Source: Paraspadella gotoi (taxonomy: Eukaryota; Chaetognatha). Taken from it: a stretch of 64,000 nucleotides of DNA. The notes under the pieces are model-generated. The model did no database searches, was not told the origin of the DNA, and saw only the letters and a list, made by a program, of their open reading frames with translations. Where the stretch lies: NCBI GenBank assembly GCA_051294375.1, contig CM119263.1:8025935-8089934 (forward strand), in the 5' to 3' direction. Numbering within the stretch: position 1 is the stretch's first letter; every line of letters begins with the position of its first letter. Both the position numbers and the translations under genes were made by a program. Below are positions 23,001-32,961 of this stretch, piece after piece.

Positions 23001-26000
23001 GCTGAATAATTTCATATTCATTATGACTTTTAAACCTAAGACAAAAAAAACGCAATATTACCTAATTTTGAAAATCTAGACCGTGATTATTTTTACCATT
23101 TTTTTTAACCTCGAATTAGCCGATTTCTCTGTTTTCCAACTAATAAATTTCAATAGATTGCCTCCTGAAAGGAAATTCAACATATATTTTAAAAAGTTCA
23201 TCCCTCTTTTTCTAATCTCCTCAACTCTCTCAATTTCTAAATCTATTCAACTACCTCAATTTCTAATCTCCTCAACTCCCTCAATTTCTAATCTCTTCAA
23301 CTACCTCAATTTCTAATCTCTTCAACTAACTCAATTTCTAATCTCTTCAATTACCTCAATTTCTAATCTCTTCAACTACCTCAATCTCTTAATCTCATCA
23401 AAATACCTCAAATTTTCTAATCTCATCAACTACCTCAATTCTAATCGCATCAACTACCTAAATTTCTAATTCTTTCCAACTACCTCAATTTCTAAATCTC
23501 GTCAGGATCGTCTCGAGTCACCATCCCGTCGCGAACTCTACTTCGTCGGAGCCCTCAATCAGATTCCCTACAATAGGATCACGATCTGACATCAAGTCCA
23601 ACATCGCCAGCATGATTATGCCTTCATTCAGGCGGCCTCCAGGCCTAATGGAATTTAACAGGTGACGGGACGATTAGAGCCTGGCCTTGACGAGTTTTTT
23701 TCTCTCTTGTTGCTTTTTGTTGATTAAAAATTATTTTGTCATGTTTACTTCATTTTCAGTCAGGCTCTCTTTGATAAAGGAATCCCAATTTTGAATTGGA
23801 CGAATTTTTGCAGCAATTACTTTCAGTCAGAGCTCTTTTGATACAGGAATCCCAATTTCTGAATAGGACGAATTTTTGCAGAATTACACATTGACCTGTT
23901 TTTCAGTACAGGCTCTCCTTCGATACAGGTGAATCCCCCATTTGAATAGGACGAATTTTTGCAGAAAATTGACCTGTTTTCAGTTCAGGCTCAAACCCGG
24001 ATTTCGCGACGCGAACCTCGAGTGATACGCATCTACGCGGACATTGAGATCAATGAATGGACGTGACGCTGTTTCAAGAAAGTCCCGTCTTCGTCATCAT
24101 TTGCGTCTCCAGCTCTTCTAAGCATAGACGGAGTGTGAGAAGGACGAGTCGGTATGAAAATAGGAAATTAGTCAGTTAAATTAATTAATTAATTAAATTA
24201 ATTAATTAAATTAAACCTTCGTTTCGCAGGATTTTTCATCCCTTTTTTCCTACGTTCCGAAGTTACGCCGGGAAATTAATCTGGGAAAAAGCGAAGGAGA
24301 CTTTATCATTCAGGTTAAAAGTCTTTACCAGCGAAAAATTAATTCGGCCATTATGAGAGAAAGGTTTTTGGGGACGTTAAAAACCTTTTTAAAAAAACGT
24401 TTAATAATTAATCCATCGAAACTCGACGCTTCAGGTTGATGGGAATAGCAAACACTGTTGGCCGAATCGGCTCAGGATTCATCGCCGGATCTTCCCTGCA
24501 CCGATTAAACTCTACTTCAACAGCGCTTCCCTCTTTACGGTCAATTAATTATTTATATAATATCTATGAATCAGTAAAAAATAATAAATAACTAAAGTAG
24601 CATAAAGCACATCTCATTGTCCATCGCTATCAACTCGACTGTCAGATTCTGCTTCTTTTGTTTCCAGGGGGCGTGGGCTACCATTTGGTTCCATTCTGCA
24701 CGACTTTACGTCAGTTTAATCATTTACGGAGTCGTGTTCGCGGTTGTGCATAGGTAATTTACGGTTCTTTTGAATCTCAGGCCGTGCTAAGAAAATTCGG
24801 ACCCCTTTATCAATTTCTTTTGCAGGTTCCCTTGTTGCTTGACAGTCGTTATGCGGGTGTAATAGCAATTATAGTTTGGCGTGCAGTTAACATAATTTCA
24901 GTTCTTGTTCATTCTTATCAGGGTTGAGTTATTCTATATTATAATATTAGATTATGTTAGTTAGGTTTTTTTTCTATACAAAAACAAAAATAATTCTTAA
25001 TTTCTTTCCACTCTTTTTTCCCGGGTTTGTTTTGGACAGCCATCTTTATCTCTCTTCGAACCCCGATTCTTGGCTGACATTATTTGGGTCTGGAAAGATT
25101 GGCCAAGTTCGTTTGGCCTGCTTTCGTTGTTCCAGGGCATTCGCCCACAATTATCGGAGCCCCTATGGCTGGTGAGGGAGAATTGGCTGGAGTGCCAGTG
25201 TCTGGAGATTTTTCGGGAAAAAAAACCACATCACTAAGAAAATTAAATACTTACACTTTGTGACTCGTAAATCTAATTTTTTCTCATAGTAACAAACATT
25301 ACTGAAAATAACTTTCACCAAAAAAGTTTTGATTCTGTTTTCTCGTTCGGCAGGATTCGTTTACGACATCTCACAAAATTACAACGCCACATTTTACTTC
25401 GCCGGATCGTTGATGGCCATCAGTGGCGCCATATTTTTTCCAAATCCGATGCATCCGAGTAAGAAAGAGATCCGCTGTTCATAATTTTTCTCAATGGAGA
25501 TGCTGTTGAGTCTCTTTTTAACTTTTTTATTTGATTCAGAATTAAATAAAAGGATACTTACGCAGATCAATTTTTATAATGATTAACTCGAATATAAAAG
25601 ATTTGATTTGTTTTTGAGTTTTGAAGTATACGACTCAAAACAATGTAAAAAATTATTTTTCGCAGCGCTGCTTCTCAACCAAGGGCCGCCGCACGCCAAT
25701 GCCTCCGCAACGCGCGCAGACTGCGAGCTACGCTGCCTCGACTGAAGACGCTTCTCGCTTCGAGGTTCGACGGCAGCCGTCGACGAAGCGGTTGGACGAG
25801 TGTGCCGAAGATCGTGCTGGAGGAGCCGACGGCGGACGAAGAGTTCGAAGGCCCTGACGAAAACGAGAACGTCAAAGAGTTTCTTGCGTCGTGGAGACTC
25901 TTGAAACGGAAATGGGAAGTGTGAGTTGGTGAAGTTGTCTCTCTGTCATGAGGCGTGCATTAAGAGAAACTTCGGACAATCACTCGGTCCTTTTAAAATG

Positions 26001-29000
26001 AATTAAGTTTCTTCTGAATGACGACTGTTTAAAAGTTAAATAGGTGTTTAATATTGTAAATAATTGTAATTACTGCTTTCACTCTGCTATGATTCTTAAT
26101 CGTGTGAATTTTTATCAATGTACATATGTATTACGCGCAATTTTTTTTGTTCATTAAAAAGCGATTTAATTCTCGCGAGCCATTTTATCAATATTTTTTT
26201 TCCTTGGTTTTTCTTTTTTAATGAAGATTCGTGGAGAAAAAGTGACAGATTTGATTAAAATGAAACAAAAACAAGTCCTTGTATCAAAAAATAGATAAGC
26301 TTCCAGCGACAGTATTTAAACTTTTACTCGTCGACATATTTTGCAAAATTTTTGGAAAAAAAAATGGATTTGTTTTTGACGTCCCTCCTTTTTATTTTCG
26401 CGTTCGCTTCTCAGCGAGGTAAGTTCAATTTCTGTTCTTGTTCTTTCGACTTTTTTAATTTGTTTTGCCTTTTTTTTATTACTTTATTTTTTTCTTCTTT
26501 TTTTTCTTTATTTTTTTTTTACAAGGGGATGCTTGCGTGAGATCGCGTCATCAGCTACTCCGAGAAGAGAGATTCGAAGATCCGAGGTTCCGCCTCACCT
26601 CCTTGGCCCCAACTCACCGCCGACTACGAAACCGCGCAAAGGAAAGGTGAGGATTCGAAGAAGTAAGAATTAAAATAGAGCGCTGTTCTTTTGTTTAATC
26701 TCCCTTTCCTCAGCTTCACTCCTGAGGAAAGCGAGGCGGCGCTTTTGACGGACGCGGCCGACGCGGTGGAGCCTTTCGTCGTCGGCGGAAGATCGCGCCG
26801 GAAAGGGGCGTGGCCTTGGCAGGCGGGACTTTAACGAAAGTCAGAGTTTCATGGGCCGATGTATTGTAGGATCGAATATTGGCTAAAAGATTTAGGTAAG
26901 TGAATCTTCGCGAATTGCTGAACCTGATTTTTTTCTTCCTTCAGCACTTTTCAGCATTTGTGCGGCGGATCACTGCTAAATGACAGATGGATTCTTACTG
27001 CAGCGCACTGTTTCAAGGCGACCAAAGGACCCTTCGAAATTCGCGTAATCGCTGATATGATTCTCGGTTACTATCTGACAGCACGGCATTCATACTCGCG
27101 TTTGCGATTTTCTATCATTCAAATTACTGTTGTATTGGGATTGCCTTCTTACGGGAAAGTGTCTGTCACGCTAAACTAATCCTTTTTAATACGATGCGTT
27201 GCTAAGTGTTTTTTTCAGAGTGATGTTAATTAGAGGGGGGCGGGGAAACCCCCCCGTTTGGAGAGAGAGAGAAAGAGAGAAAGAGAGAAAGAGAGAAAGA
27301 ACGAATTACTGAAATAATTGATCAGCTATTTTTTTAATCTATTGTGCCACCTCGTTTTGATATTGATCCANNNNNNNNNNNNNNNNNNNNNNNNNNNNNN
27401 NNNNNNNNNNNNNNNNNNNNNNNNNNNNNNNNNNNNNNNNNNNNNNNNNNNNNNNNNNNNNNNNNNNNNNNNNNNNNNNNNNNNNNNNNNNNNNNNNNNN
27501 NNNNNNNNNNNNNNNNNNNNNNNNNNNNNNNNNNNNNNNNNNNNNNNNNNNNNNNNNNNNNNNNNNNNNNNNNNNNNNNNNNNNNNNNNNNNNNNNNNNN
27601 NNNNNNNNNNNNNNNNNNNNNNNNNNNNNNNNNNNNNNNNNNNNNNNNNNNNNNNNNNNNNNNNNNNNNNNNNNNNNNNNNNNNNNNNATCATTTGTGGT
27701 GGTATATTCACACCACCTCACGTCCATGCTCGTTCAGCCAATACTATTGGCTCATAGGGGGAACACACCATCCCAGGCGTCGTGTTACATCCACAGTCCT
27801 AACGACTTCACTNNNNNNNNNNGATTCAAAATTGGGATTCCTTTATCAAAGAGAGCCTGACTGAAAATGAAGTAAACATGACAAAAATAATTTAATCAAC
27901 AAAAAGCAACAAGAGAGAAAAAAAACTCGTCAGGCCAGGCTCTAATCGTCCCGTCACCTGTTAATTCCATTCGGCCTGGAGGCCGCCTGATGAAGGCTAA
28001 TCATGCTGGCGATGTTGGACTTGATGTCAGATCGTGATCCGATGTAGGGAATCTGATTGAGGCTCCCGACGAAGTAGAGTTCGCGACGGGATGGTGACTC
28101 GAGACGATCCTGACGAGATTAGAAATTGAGGTAGTTGAAGAGATTAGAAATTTAGGTAGTTGATGCGATTAGAAATTGAGGTAGTTGATGAGATTAGAAA
28201 TTGAGGTAGTTGATGAGATTAGAAATTGAGGTAGTTGAAGAGATTAGAAATTGAGGTAATTGAAGAGATTAGAAATTGAGTTAGTTGAAGAGATTAGAAA
28301 TTGAGGTAGTTGAAGAGATTAGAAATTGAGGGAGTTGAGGAGATTAGAAATTGAGGTAGTTGAATAGATTAGAAATTGAGAGAGTTGAGGAGATTAGAAA
28401 AAGAGGGATGAACTTTTTAAAATATATGTTGAATTTCCTTTCAGGAGGCATCTTATGCAAGATTACGGTCGAAAACAAGATAGCTAATTCGATTAAAAAA
28501 AATGGTAAAAATAATCACGTCTAGATTTTCAATTAGGTAATTTGCGTTTTTTTGTCTTAGGTTTAAAATCATAATGTATAGAATTATCAGCAAAAAAAAA
28601 AAAAAAAAAGAGTTGGTTTTAACTGAAGATGATGATAAAGGATATGGCCAATAAGATTTAAAATTTAAAAAAATGGTCAAATATAAAAAGTGACCTGTGC
28701 TGGCGTATAGTTCACACCGCTCACGTCCACCATCCGTCAGCCAAATCCATTGGCTCAGAGGGGGAACACACCATCGCCAGGCGTAGTGTTCCATCACAGT
28801 CTAACGACTTCCCTCTGGCGTTGGCAAAGCCGAGACCGTCTAGCCGGCTAGGGTAACCGCGCCAGTGACTGGAGGCGGTTCCACTGAGGGTCGGAGCCCC
28901 CACGCCACACGTGAGATGCCCCCATCCCTTGCCGGCACCTCACAGGCCAACCCGGCTGTTGCCATAAGTGGTGAGCCCTACTATCGAACACGCAACCTCT

Positions 29001-32000
29001 CAGGCGTACGCCTACGACAAACGCCTAGCCCTGCCCGACTTCGTCGGTTACGCTAACGACAAATGGCCTATGCCCCTGGGTACGCCTTACAACAAAACGC
29101 CTATGCCCCCACAACTCGCGCTCTCTCTCTCTTCTCCACTATGGTAACAGTCTTGTTCACGACACCTCTCAGGCTTAAGGAACCTGACGTGATGTCTTGG
29201 CCCGGGGATCCGTGCCGGTATATTCACACCCCTCACGCTCCCAACCATCCGCTACAGCCAAATCCATTAGGCTCAGAGGGGGAACACAGCCATCCCAGGC
29301 GTTAGTGTTCCATCCAGTCCTAACGACTTTCCCTCTGGCGTTGGCCATAAGCGTGAAGACCGTCCTAGGTAACCGCCGCGAGTGACTTGCGAGGCGTCAT
29401 TTTGAGGGTCTGGAAGCCCCCCAAGCCAACAGTGAGATCGCCCATCCCAATGAGCATCACAGGCCAACCCGGCTGTTGACCCATACCTGTCTCTTTTTTC
29501 AAAGAGATGTCGCGTCTCCCCTCTGCTTCGGTCGTCGATCGCCGCCTCCGACATTTGCGACACCAATACTTTCGCTCATGACTCCGTCCCCGTCTTCGTC
29601 AACGCCTCCGCCGCCGTCGCCCGCCACCGCCATCACGCCGTCGCCAACGTCTCGTCCCAGGGATTCCCCGAAAAATCGCGGGTCGTGCTTCGGAGGCGTT
29701 CGTGGTTGGAAGACGTTGTGGCCACGAGTGATGTCCACTTCGGAGATTTTGAATCTCCTCGTCGACTGTATGTGTTGAAATCGATGACATGATGGAGAGG
29801 GATGAGAGAGAAAGAGAGAAGAGAGAGAAAGACACGAATATTGAAACAATTACGATAATGTGAATTTTTTTAATCTATTGCCCACCTCGTTTTGATATTG
29901 ATCCAATGATTTGTTGGAACCCCGGTCGAGTTGCTGGGCGGGAGCTCTGCGTGAGCAAGAAAGAGGTCTGTAACCATATAAGCAAAATTATGATTTTGAA
30001 AATTATCGATGATAATGTAATTTCATTTGCTGGTGTATATTCACACCACCTCACGTCCATGATCGTTCAGCCAAAACCATTGGCTCAGAGGGGGAACACA
30101 ACATCACAGGCGTTGTGTTCCATCCACAGTCCTAACTCCTAACGACTTCACTCTACGTTGGCAAAGCGCAACCGTCCTAGGGTAACCTCGCCAGTGACTG
30201 GATGCGTCACTGAGGGTCGGGAGCCCCCGAAGCCAACGGTGAAATGCCCCATCTCAATGGGCATCACAGGCAACCCGGCTGTTGCCATCCATTAATCATA
30301 AATTAAGCTAAAATTTATTTCAATTTGGGTTTTTTTTTAATCCAAAATGAAAGGAATAATAGGATTGACCAAAAACTTACTACCGAATTGGTTTGATCCA
30401 GAGATTTGTTCGATTTTAAAATTAAAGAAATTGGCCTTGATTGACTGATCAACTGAAAAAGCATTTAGTGAATAAGGAAATGGGGGAAAATGGGAATTGA
30501 AGAAAAAAGGTTATTATGAATATTATCATTTTGTTTATTAATATTTTTGTCAGTCACAACGTTTTTGTCGTTGTTATCAATAACTCACCAGTGAAGGTTT
30601 CGATCCGCTGCCAACCGATCTCTCACGTGATCGCGTTGACTCGACTGTGAAACTTCGGTTGGAGCGAATTCCGACTGGAGTTGCCTGACCGCTCCTGCCT
30701 GGCGGGAAATTAGAGGTTCCTGAATCGAGAGCGAGGAGAGAGAGAGAGAGACAGACCGACTTACCGACGCTATTACAACGAGGAATGTTCACTCCGCCGG
30801 ATTCCTTTCCTGATAAATAAAACGGAATTAATATTAATAATATTAATTTTGTTTTAACTTTTTTATCAATATACGTTGGAAGTTGAAAAGCGTCGCAAAA
30901 TATCATCTGTTCCTGACTTTTGCATATCTTTTCACGTGAATAGGATCGACATTTGCTACTCTCTCTCGCGCAGGCGCTACCACCCATCCGCCTCGCCGTC
31001 TCTCACCATCTGTCCATCTCTCACCGTTTTCATCGCCCCAGATGATTGCGTACTCTCCCATTTCGTTGACAATGTCGTCGTCGCCGTGAAGGGTGATCTT
31101 CCGGTCGCGTTTCGCCTTCGCCATCAGTTGGAGGAGACCCTTGACTCGCCCATCCTCCAAGGATGTGCGCCTGAGGTGGAAAATGTGACGTTCAAAAGAT
31201 TATATTTTTTAATGAATGTCAACGTAAAACTTCAAGTCTAATCATCTTAATTTTCTTTTCATTCAATAATCCATTCTTTTTGTCAGCAGTGATTACATCT
31301 TATAAATACATGGTGTGCTTACTGCTTACTGCTTACTGCTTAGTGCTCACCCCTTTCGTCGGCTTTTTATGGAGGCTCTCTCTCTCTCTCATCCTCTCTC
31401 TCTCTCTCATCTCTCTTCTCTTCTCTCTCTCTCCTCTCTTTCTTCGTCTTTCTCTCGCTCTCTCTCTGCATTTCTCTCTCTCTCTCTCTCTCATCTCTCT
31501 CTCCACATCCAAGCAACCTCCTCCGGGCCGTCTCGGGCGTCCTGTCTCGGCGGGTCGGAAGAGAGCGCCGAAGACGCAACCGTTGAGAATGATGCCAGCG
31601 ATGATCCAGTTGGCGCCGCGGACGCCGTATTCGTTGAGGAGAAGCCTTTGTTAGAGAGTGGTCGTTCTTGGTTGATTGGTTTGAATTTATTTGCTTCGTT
31701 TTTTATCGCATTGTTGCTAAATTTACTGCAACTTATAAATCAAGTAAAAATAACATACGATTCTAAGCTTCCTCTCGTATTGCACATGTTCCTTTTCGAG
31801 CGCGCACCTGGACAAAGGAGCGAAGACGAAAGCGCCGATGCCGGATCCGCAAACGGCGATGCCGGTGGCGAGAGCGCGGTGCTTTTCGAACCAGAGGCCG
31901 ACGATGAGAACGGCGGGTAAGTAAACGAGCCCGAAGCAGATGCCTGGCAATGGTAGATGCAATTAAGTATACGGGTCTGAAGCATATGCCTGTAAATGTA

Positions 32001-32686
32001 ATATGAAATTAGGTATAAGAGTTCAAAACGGATGTAAAGAAATGGGAGATGCAATTAAGAATATGAGTCTAAAGCAGATGCCTGGGAATGGAAGGTGCAA
32101 TTATCGATTTAAATGAATTTTCCAATTATTTGTCTTCATTACGTGGTGCATAAAAATTTGAATAAAGAAATCAATAGAGTTTATTTCCAACTGTTCGGTC
32201 GATACCTCCTAGGGTCCCGTAAGTGAAGATGAGCATATCCACGGAGGTGCTGTAGGTGCTGGCGACGAAGGTGATGCAACCGAGGAGACTTCCGGCGACG
32301 GTCACCGAGCGGAACCCGTAGCGGTTGCAGAGCGTCGAAGAGATGGGGCCTGATTGGGACAAGACGGGCGAGATTGTGGAAGTCCAGTTTTCCTAAAAAA
32401 AGAGACTTACCCAAGGTAAGGTAGAACCCGGCCAAAAGAGATCCCACCCAGGCCATCTTGGATTTGCTGCATCCGACGAAATGTTCCATGAAGGCCACGT
32501 TGAAGATTCCGAAGGAGAAGCATACACCGTCGACGATCACCTCGGGGGAGATGGAGAAAGATTTTTTTTTTGGTAGAAATATTGTTGTGAGCGACATCTT
32601 TTACTTGACACAAAAGCGAAGCCACAACGATGGCCCAACCGAAACCCCCATCCGGAGGTGGATGGCGCCCCAGGTCGTTCCATTCT

Positions 32687-32757
<71 letters not shown>

Positions 32758-32961
32758 AGTAGCACCAGGTAATATTGGTTTGAAAAAGAGAAGTAGGAAG
32801 AACCGGAAGGTATCGATTAAAGTAAAAAAGAATTCACCTGTATTTTATACGTGGATTTCAATTCCTTCGTATTCATCATCGTCGTCGTCTTCGTCATCGT
32901 CGTCGGCGATGGTCATTCCCGCTGCGGCCATTACATCCGGGTCTTCTTCCAATGAGCTCAT
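17071..32961 (-). CDS. SLC16-type monocarboxylate transporter (MFS), gene interrupted by duplicated sequence
   Basis: Proton-coupled monocarboxylate or related solute transporter with 12 membrane helices. Exons in gene order: 32961-32851, 32684-32605, 32540-32411, 32349-32216, 31943-31808, 31645-31518, 31170-31025 (loop, phase uncertain), 30809-30765, one near 18780-18950, 18675-18591, 18477-18375, 18262-18179, 17899-17774, 17610-17507, 17302-17071. The SLC16 signature PPPDGGFGWAIVVASLL starts TM1. Later come GICFGLVYLPA, WFEKHRALATGIAVCGSGIG, EYGVRGANWIIAGIILNGC, GFFIPFFYVPSYA (TM8), ANTVGRIGSGFIAD and GAPMAGFVYDIS. About 550 residues. The N-terminal exon has an in-frame TAA just before its best donor, so the first junction is unsure. 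The exons at 18.8 and 17.5 kb carry indels; the other arm shows intact FYFAGSLMAISGAIFFP. The transported substrate cannot be told. Confidence 0.85.
18676..18700. other. 25-N gap inside the transporter gene
   Basis: Exactly 25 Ns split the TM8 exon from its acceptor. A fixed 25-N spacer suggests a gap-filling program's marker. The opposite arm reads straight through at about 24210-24235 (TTTCGCAGGATTTTTCATCC). Confidence 0.8.
19430..19790 (-). repeat. 25-bp minisatellite, noisy left-arm copy
   Basis: Degraded units of ATTAGAAATTGAGGTAGTTG. The array is clean at 28110-28400, and a reverse-complement version lies at 23190-23510. Confidence 0.75.
23190..23510 (+). repeat. 25-bp minisatellite, inverted right-arm copy
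   Basis: Units of CTAATCTCTTCAACTACCTC, the complement of the array at 19430-19790 and 28110-28400. Confidence 0.8.
24020..25920 (+). pseudogene. inverted, indel-ridden copy of the transporter's 3' exons
   Basis: Exon copies at about 24040-24140 (TM7), 24230-24313 (TM8), 24436-24540, 24667-24755, 25039-25165, 25353-25461 and 25665-25920 correspond to those at 17071-18950. Homopolymer differences such as GTGGG for GTGG and ACTTTAC for ACTTAC destroy most frames, yet the copy at 25353-25461 reads better than the left arm. I interpret it as a duplicate read of the same locus rather than a true pseudogene. Confidence 0.75.
26313..26319 (+). promoter_or_regulatory. TATA-like element of the protease gene (in the inverted copy)
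   Basis: TATTTAA lies about 50 bases before the protease ATG (26364) in the right arm. The equivalent left-arm sequence is hidden by the 190-N gap. Confidence 0.45.
26364..27179 (+). pseudogene. inverted, frame-broken copy of the protease 5' half
   Basis: It repeats the signal-peptide exon (26364-26418), propeptide exon (about 26526-26647), activation-site exon (about 26714-26870) and the exon with the catalytic His ([19 protein letters not shown], 26943-27045). It then runs out near the Asp exon at 27230. Single-base indels interrupt the propeptide and activation exons. It supplies the start codon missing from the left arm. Confidence 0.8.
27245..27812 (+). repeat. gapped fragment of the duplicated intron unit
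   Basis: Sequence at 27297-27370 matches 20453-20528 and 29830-29905. After 318 Ns (27371-27688), 27689-27812 matches the start of the SINE at 20655 and 30015. It ends in a 10-N gap (27813-27822), the usual mark of a scaffold join of unknown size. Confidence 0.7.
27371..27688. other. assembly gap (318 N)
   Basis: A run of Ns within repeated sequence. The 'ORFs' spanning it have no coding support. Confidence 0.95.
28105..28405 (-). repeat. 25-bp minisatellite, 11-12 units, best copy
   Basis: Regular units GAGATTAGAAATTGAGGTAG + TTGAA, with little variation, inside the transporter intron. Confidence 0.9.
28690..28995 (+). mobile_element. tRNA-derived SINE
   Basis: Perfect A box TGGCTCAGAGG, a weak B box, then the shared body GCCAGTGACTGGAGGCGG ... 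CTGAGGGTCGGAGCCCC, ending GGCTGTTGCCAT. Same family as 12755-13012. Confidence 0.7.
29200..29485 (+). mobile_element. tRNA-derived SINE, second copy
   Basis: Starts CCGGTATATTCACACC, with A-box-like AGGCTCAGAGGGG and the same body with small indels, ending GGCTGTTGACCAT. Confidence 0.65.
30015..30297 (+). mobile_element. tRNA-derived SINE, third copy
   Basis: TGGCTCAGAGG A box, TGTTCCATCCACAG B-box-like, GCCAGTGACTGGATGCGTCA body, and 3' end CAACCCGGCTGTTGCCATCC. Noisy versions are at 20655-20865 and, inverted, at 22020-22240. Confidence 0.7.
31376..31503 (+). repeat. (TC)n microsatellite
   Basis: Interrupted TC tract in the transporter intron. On the sense (minus) strand it is a GA tract following a donor. 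Confidence 0.85.
32686..32757 (+). repeat. (GA)n microsatellite forming a splice acceptor tract
   Basis: On the minus (sense) strand it is a (CT)n tract ending CTCAG directly against the transporter exon at 32684. Confidence 0.9.

Larger units (their letters stand above)
19000..24000. other. central part of the palindrome, no coding sequence supported
   Basis: Two inverted passes over the same transporter-intron sequence: SINE copies at 20655-20865 and 22020-22240, the 25-bp minisatellite, and a GC-rich block (20060-20480 and 22440-22880). Open frames 20059-20517, 20124-20405, 22441-22815 and 22580-22930 read that block on either strand but are not conserved among the copies, being broken by indels at 29490-29840. 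Confidence 0.65.
15650..27230. repeat. 11.6-kb imperfect palindrome (inverted duplication), probable assembly artefact
   Basis: The sequence from about 15650 up to 21440 is repeated in reverse complement from 27230 down to 21440. Anchors: 15690/27180, 17345/25625, 18480/24420, 19030/23800, 19440-19790/23190-23510, 20060-20480/22440-22880, 20660-20860/22020-22240, 20860-21140/21730-22010. The arms differ mainly by single-base indels, many in homopolymers, and in coding exons each arm is wrong where the other is right. A biological palindrome is possible but less likely. Confidence 0.85.
27823..30790 (+). repeat. third, direct copy of the unit at about 19.0-21.4 kb (true transporter intron)
   Basis: It begins with the same sequence as 18990-19060 and passes through the 25-bp array and several SINE copies. 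It continues without a break into transporter exon 30809-30765. This copy joins unique sequence on the right, so it probably represents the real intron between TM6-side and TM7-side exons. Confidence 0.75.

Noticed and set aside
24020-27179. Second transporter and second protease as true paralogues
   Set aside because: Intron sequences are as similar as exons, differences are mostly single-base indels, and damage is reciprocal between arms. These are the signs of a duplicated read.
27318-27860. ORFs spanning the N gap at 27371-27688
   Set aside because: Ns were read as open codons; flanks are repeat sequence.
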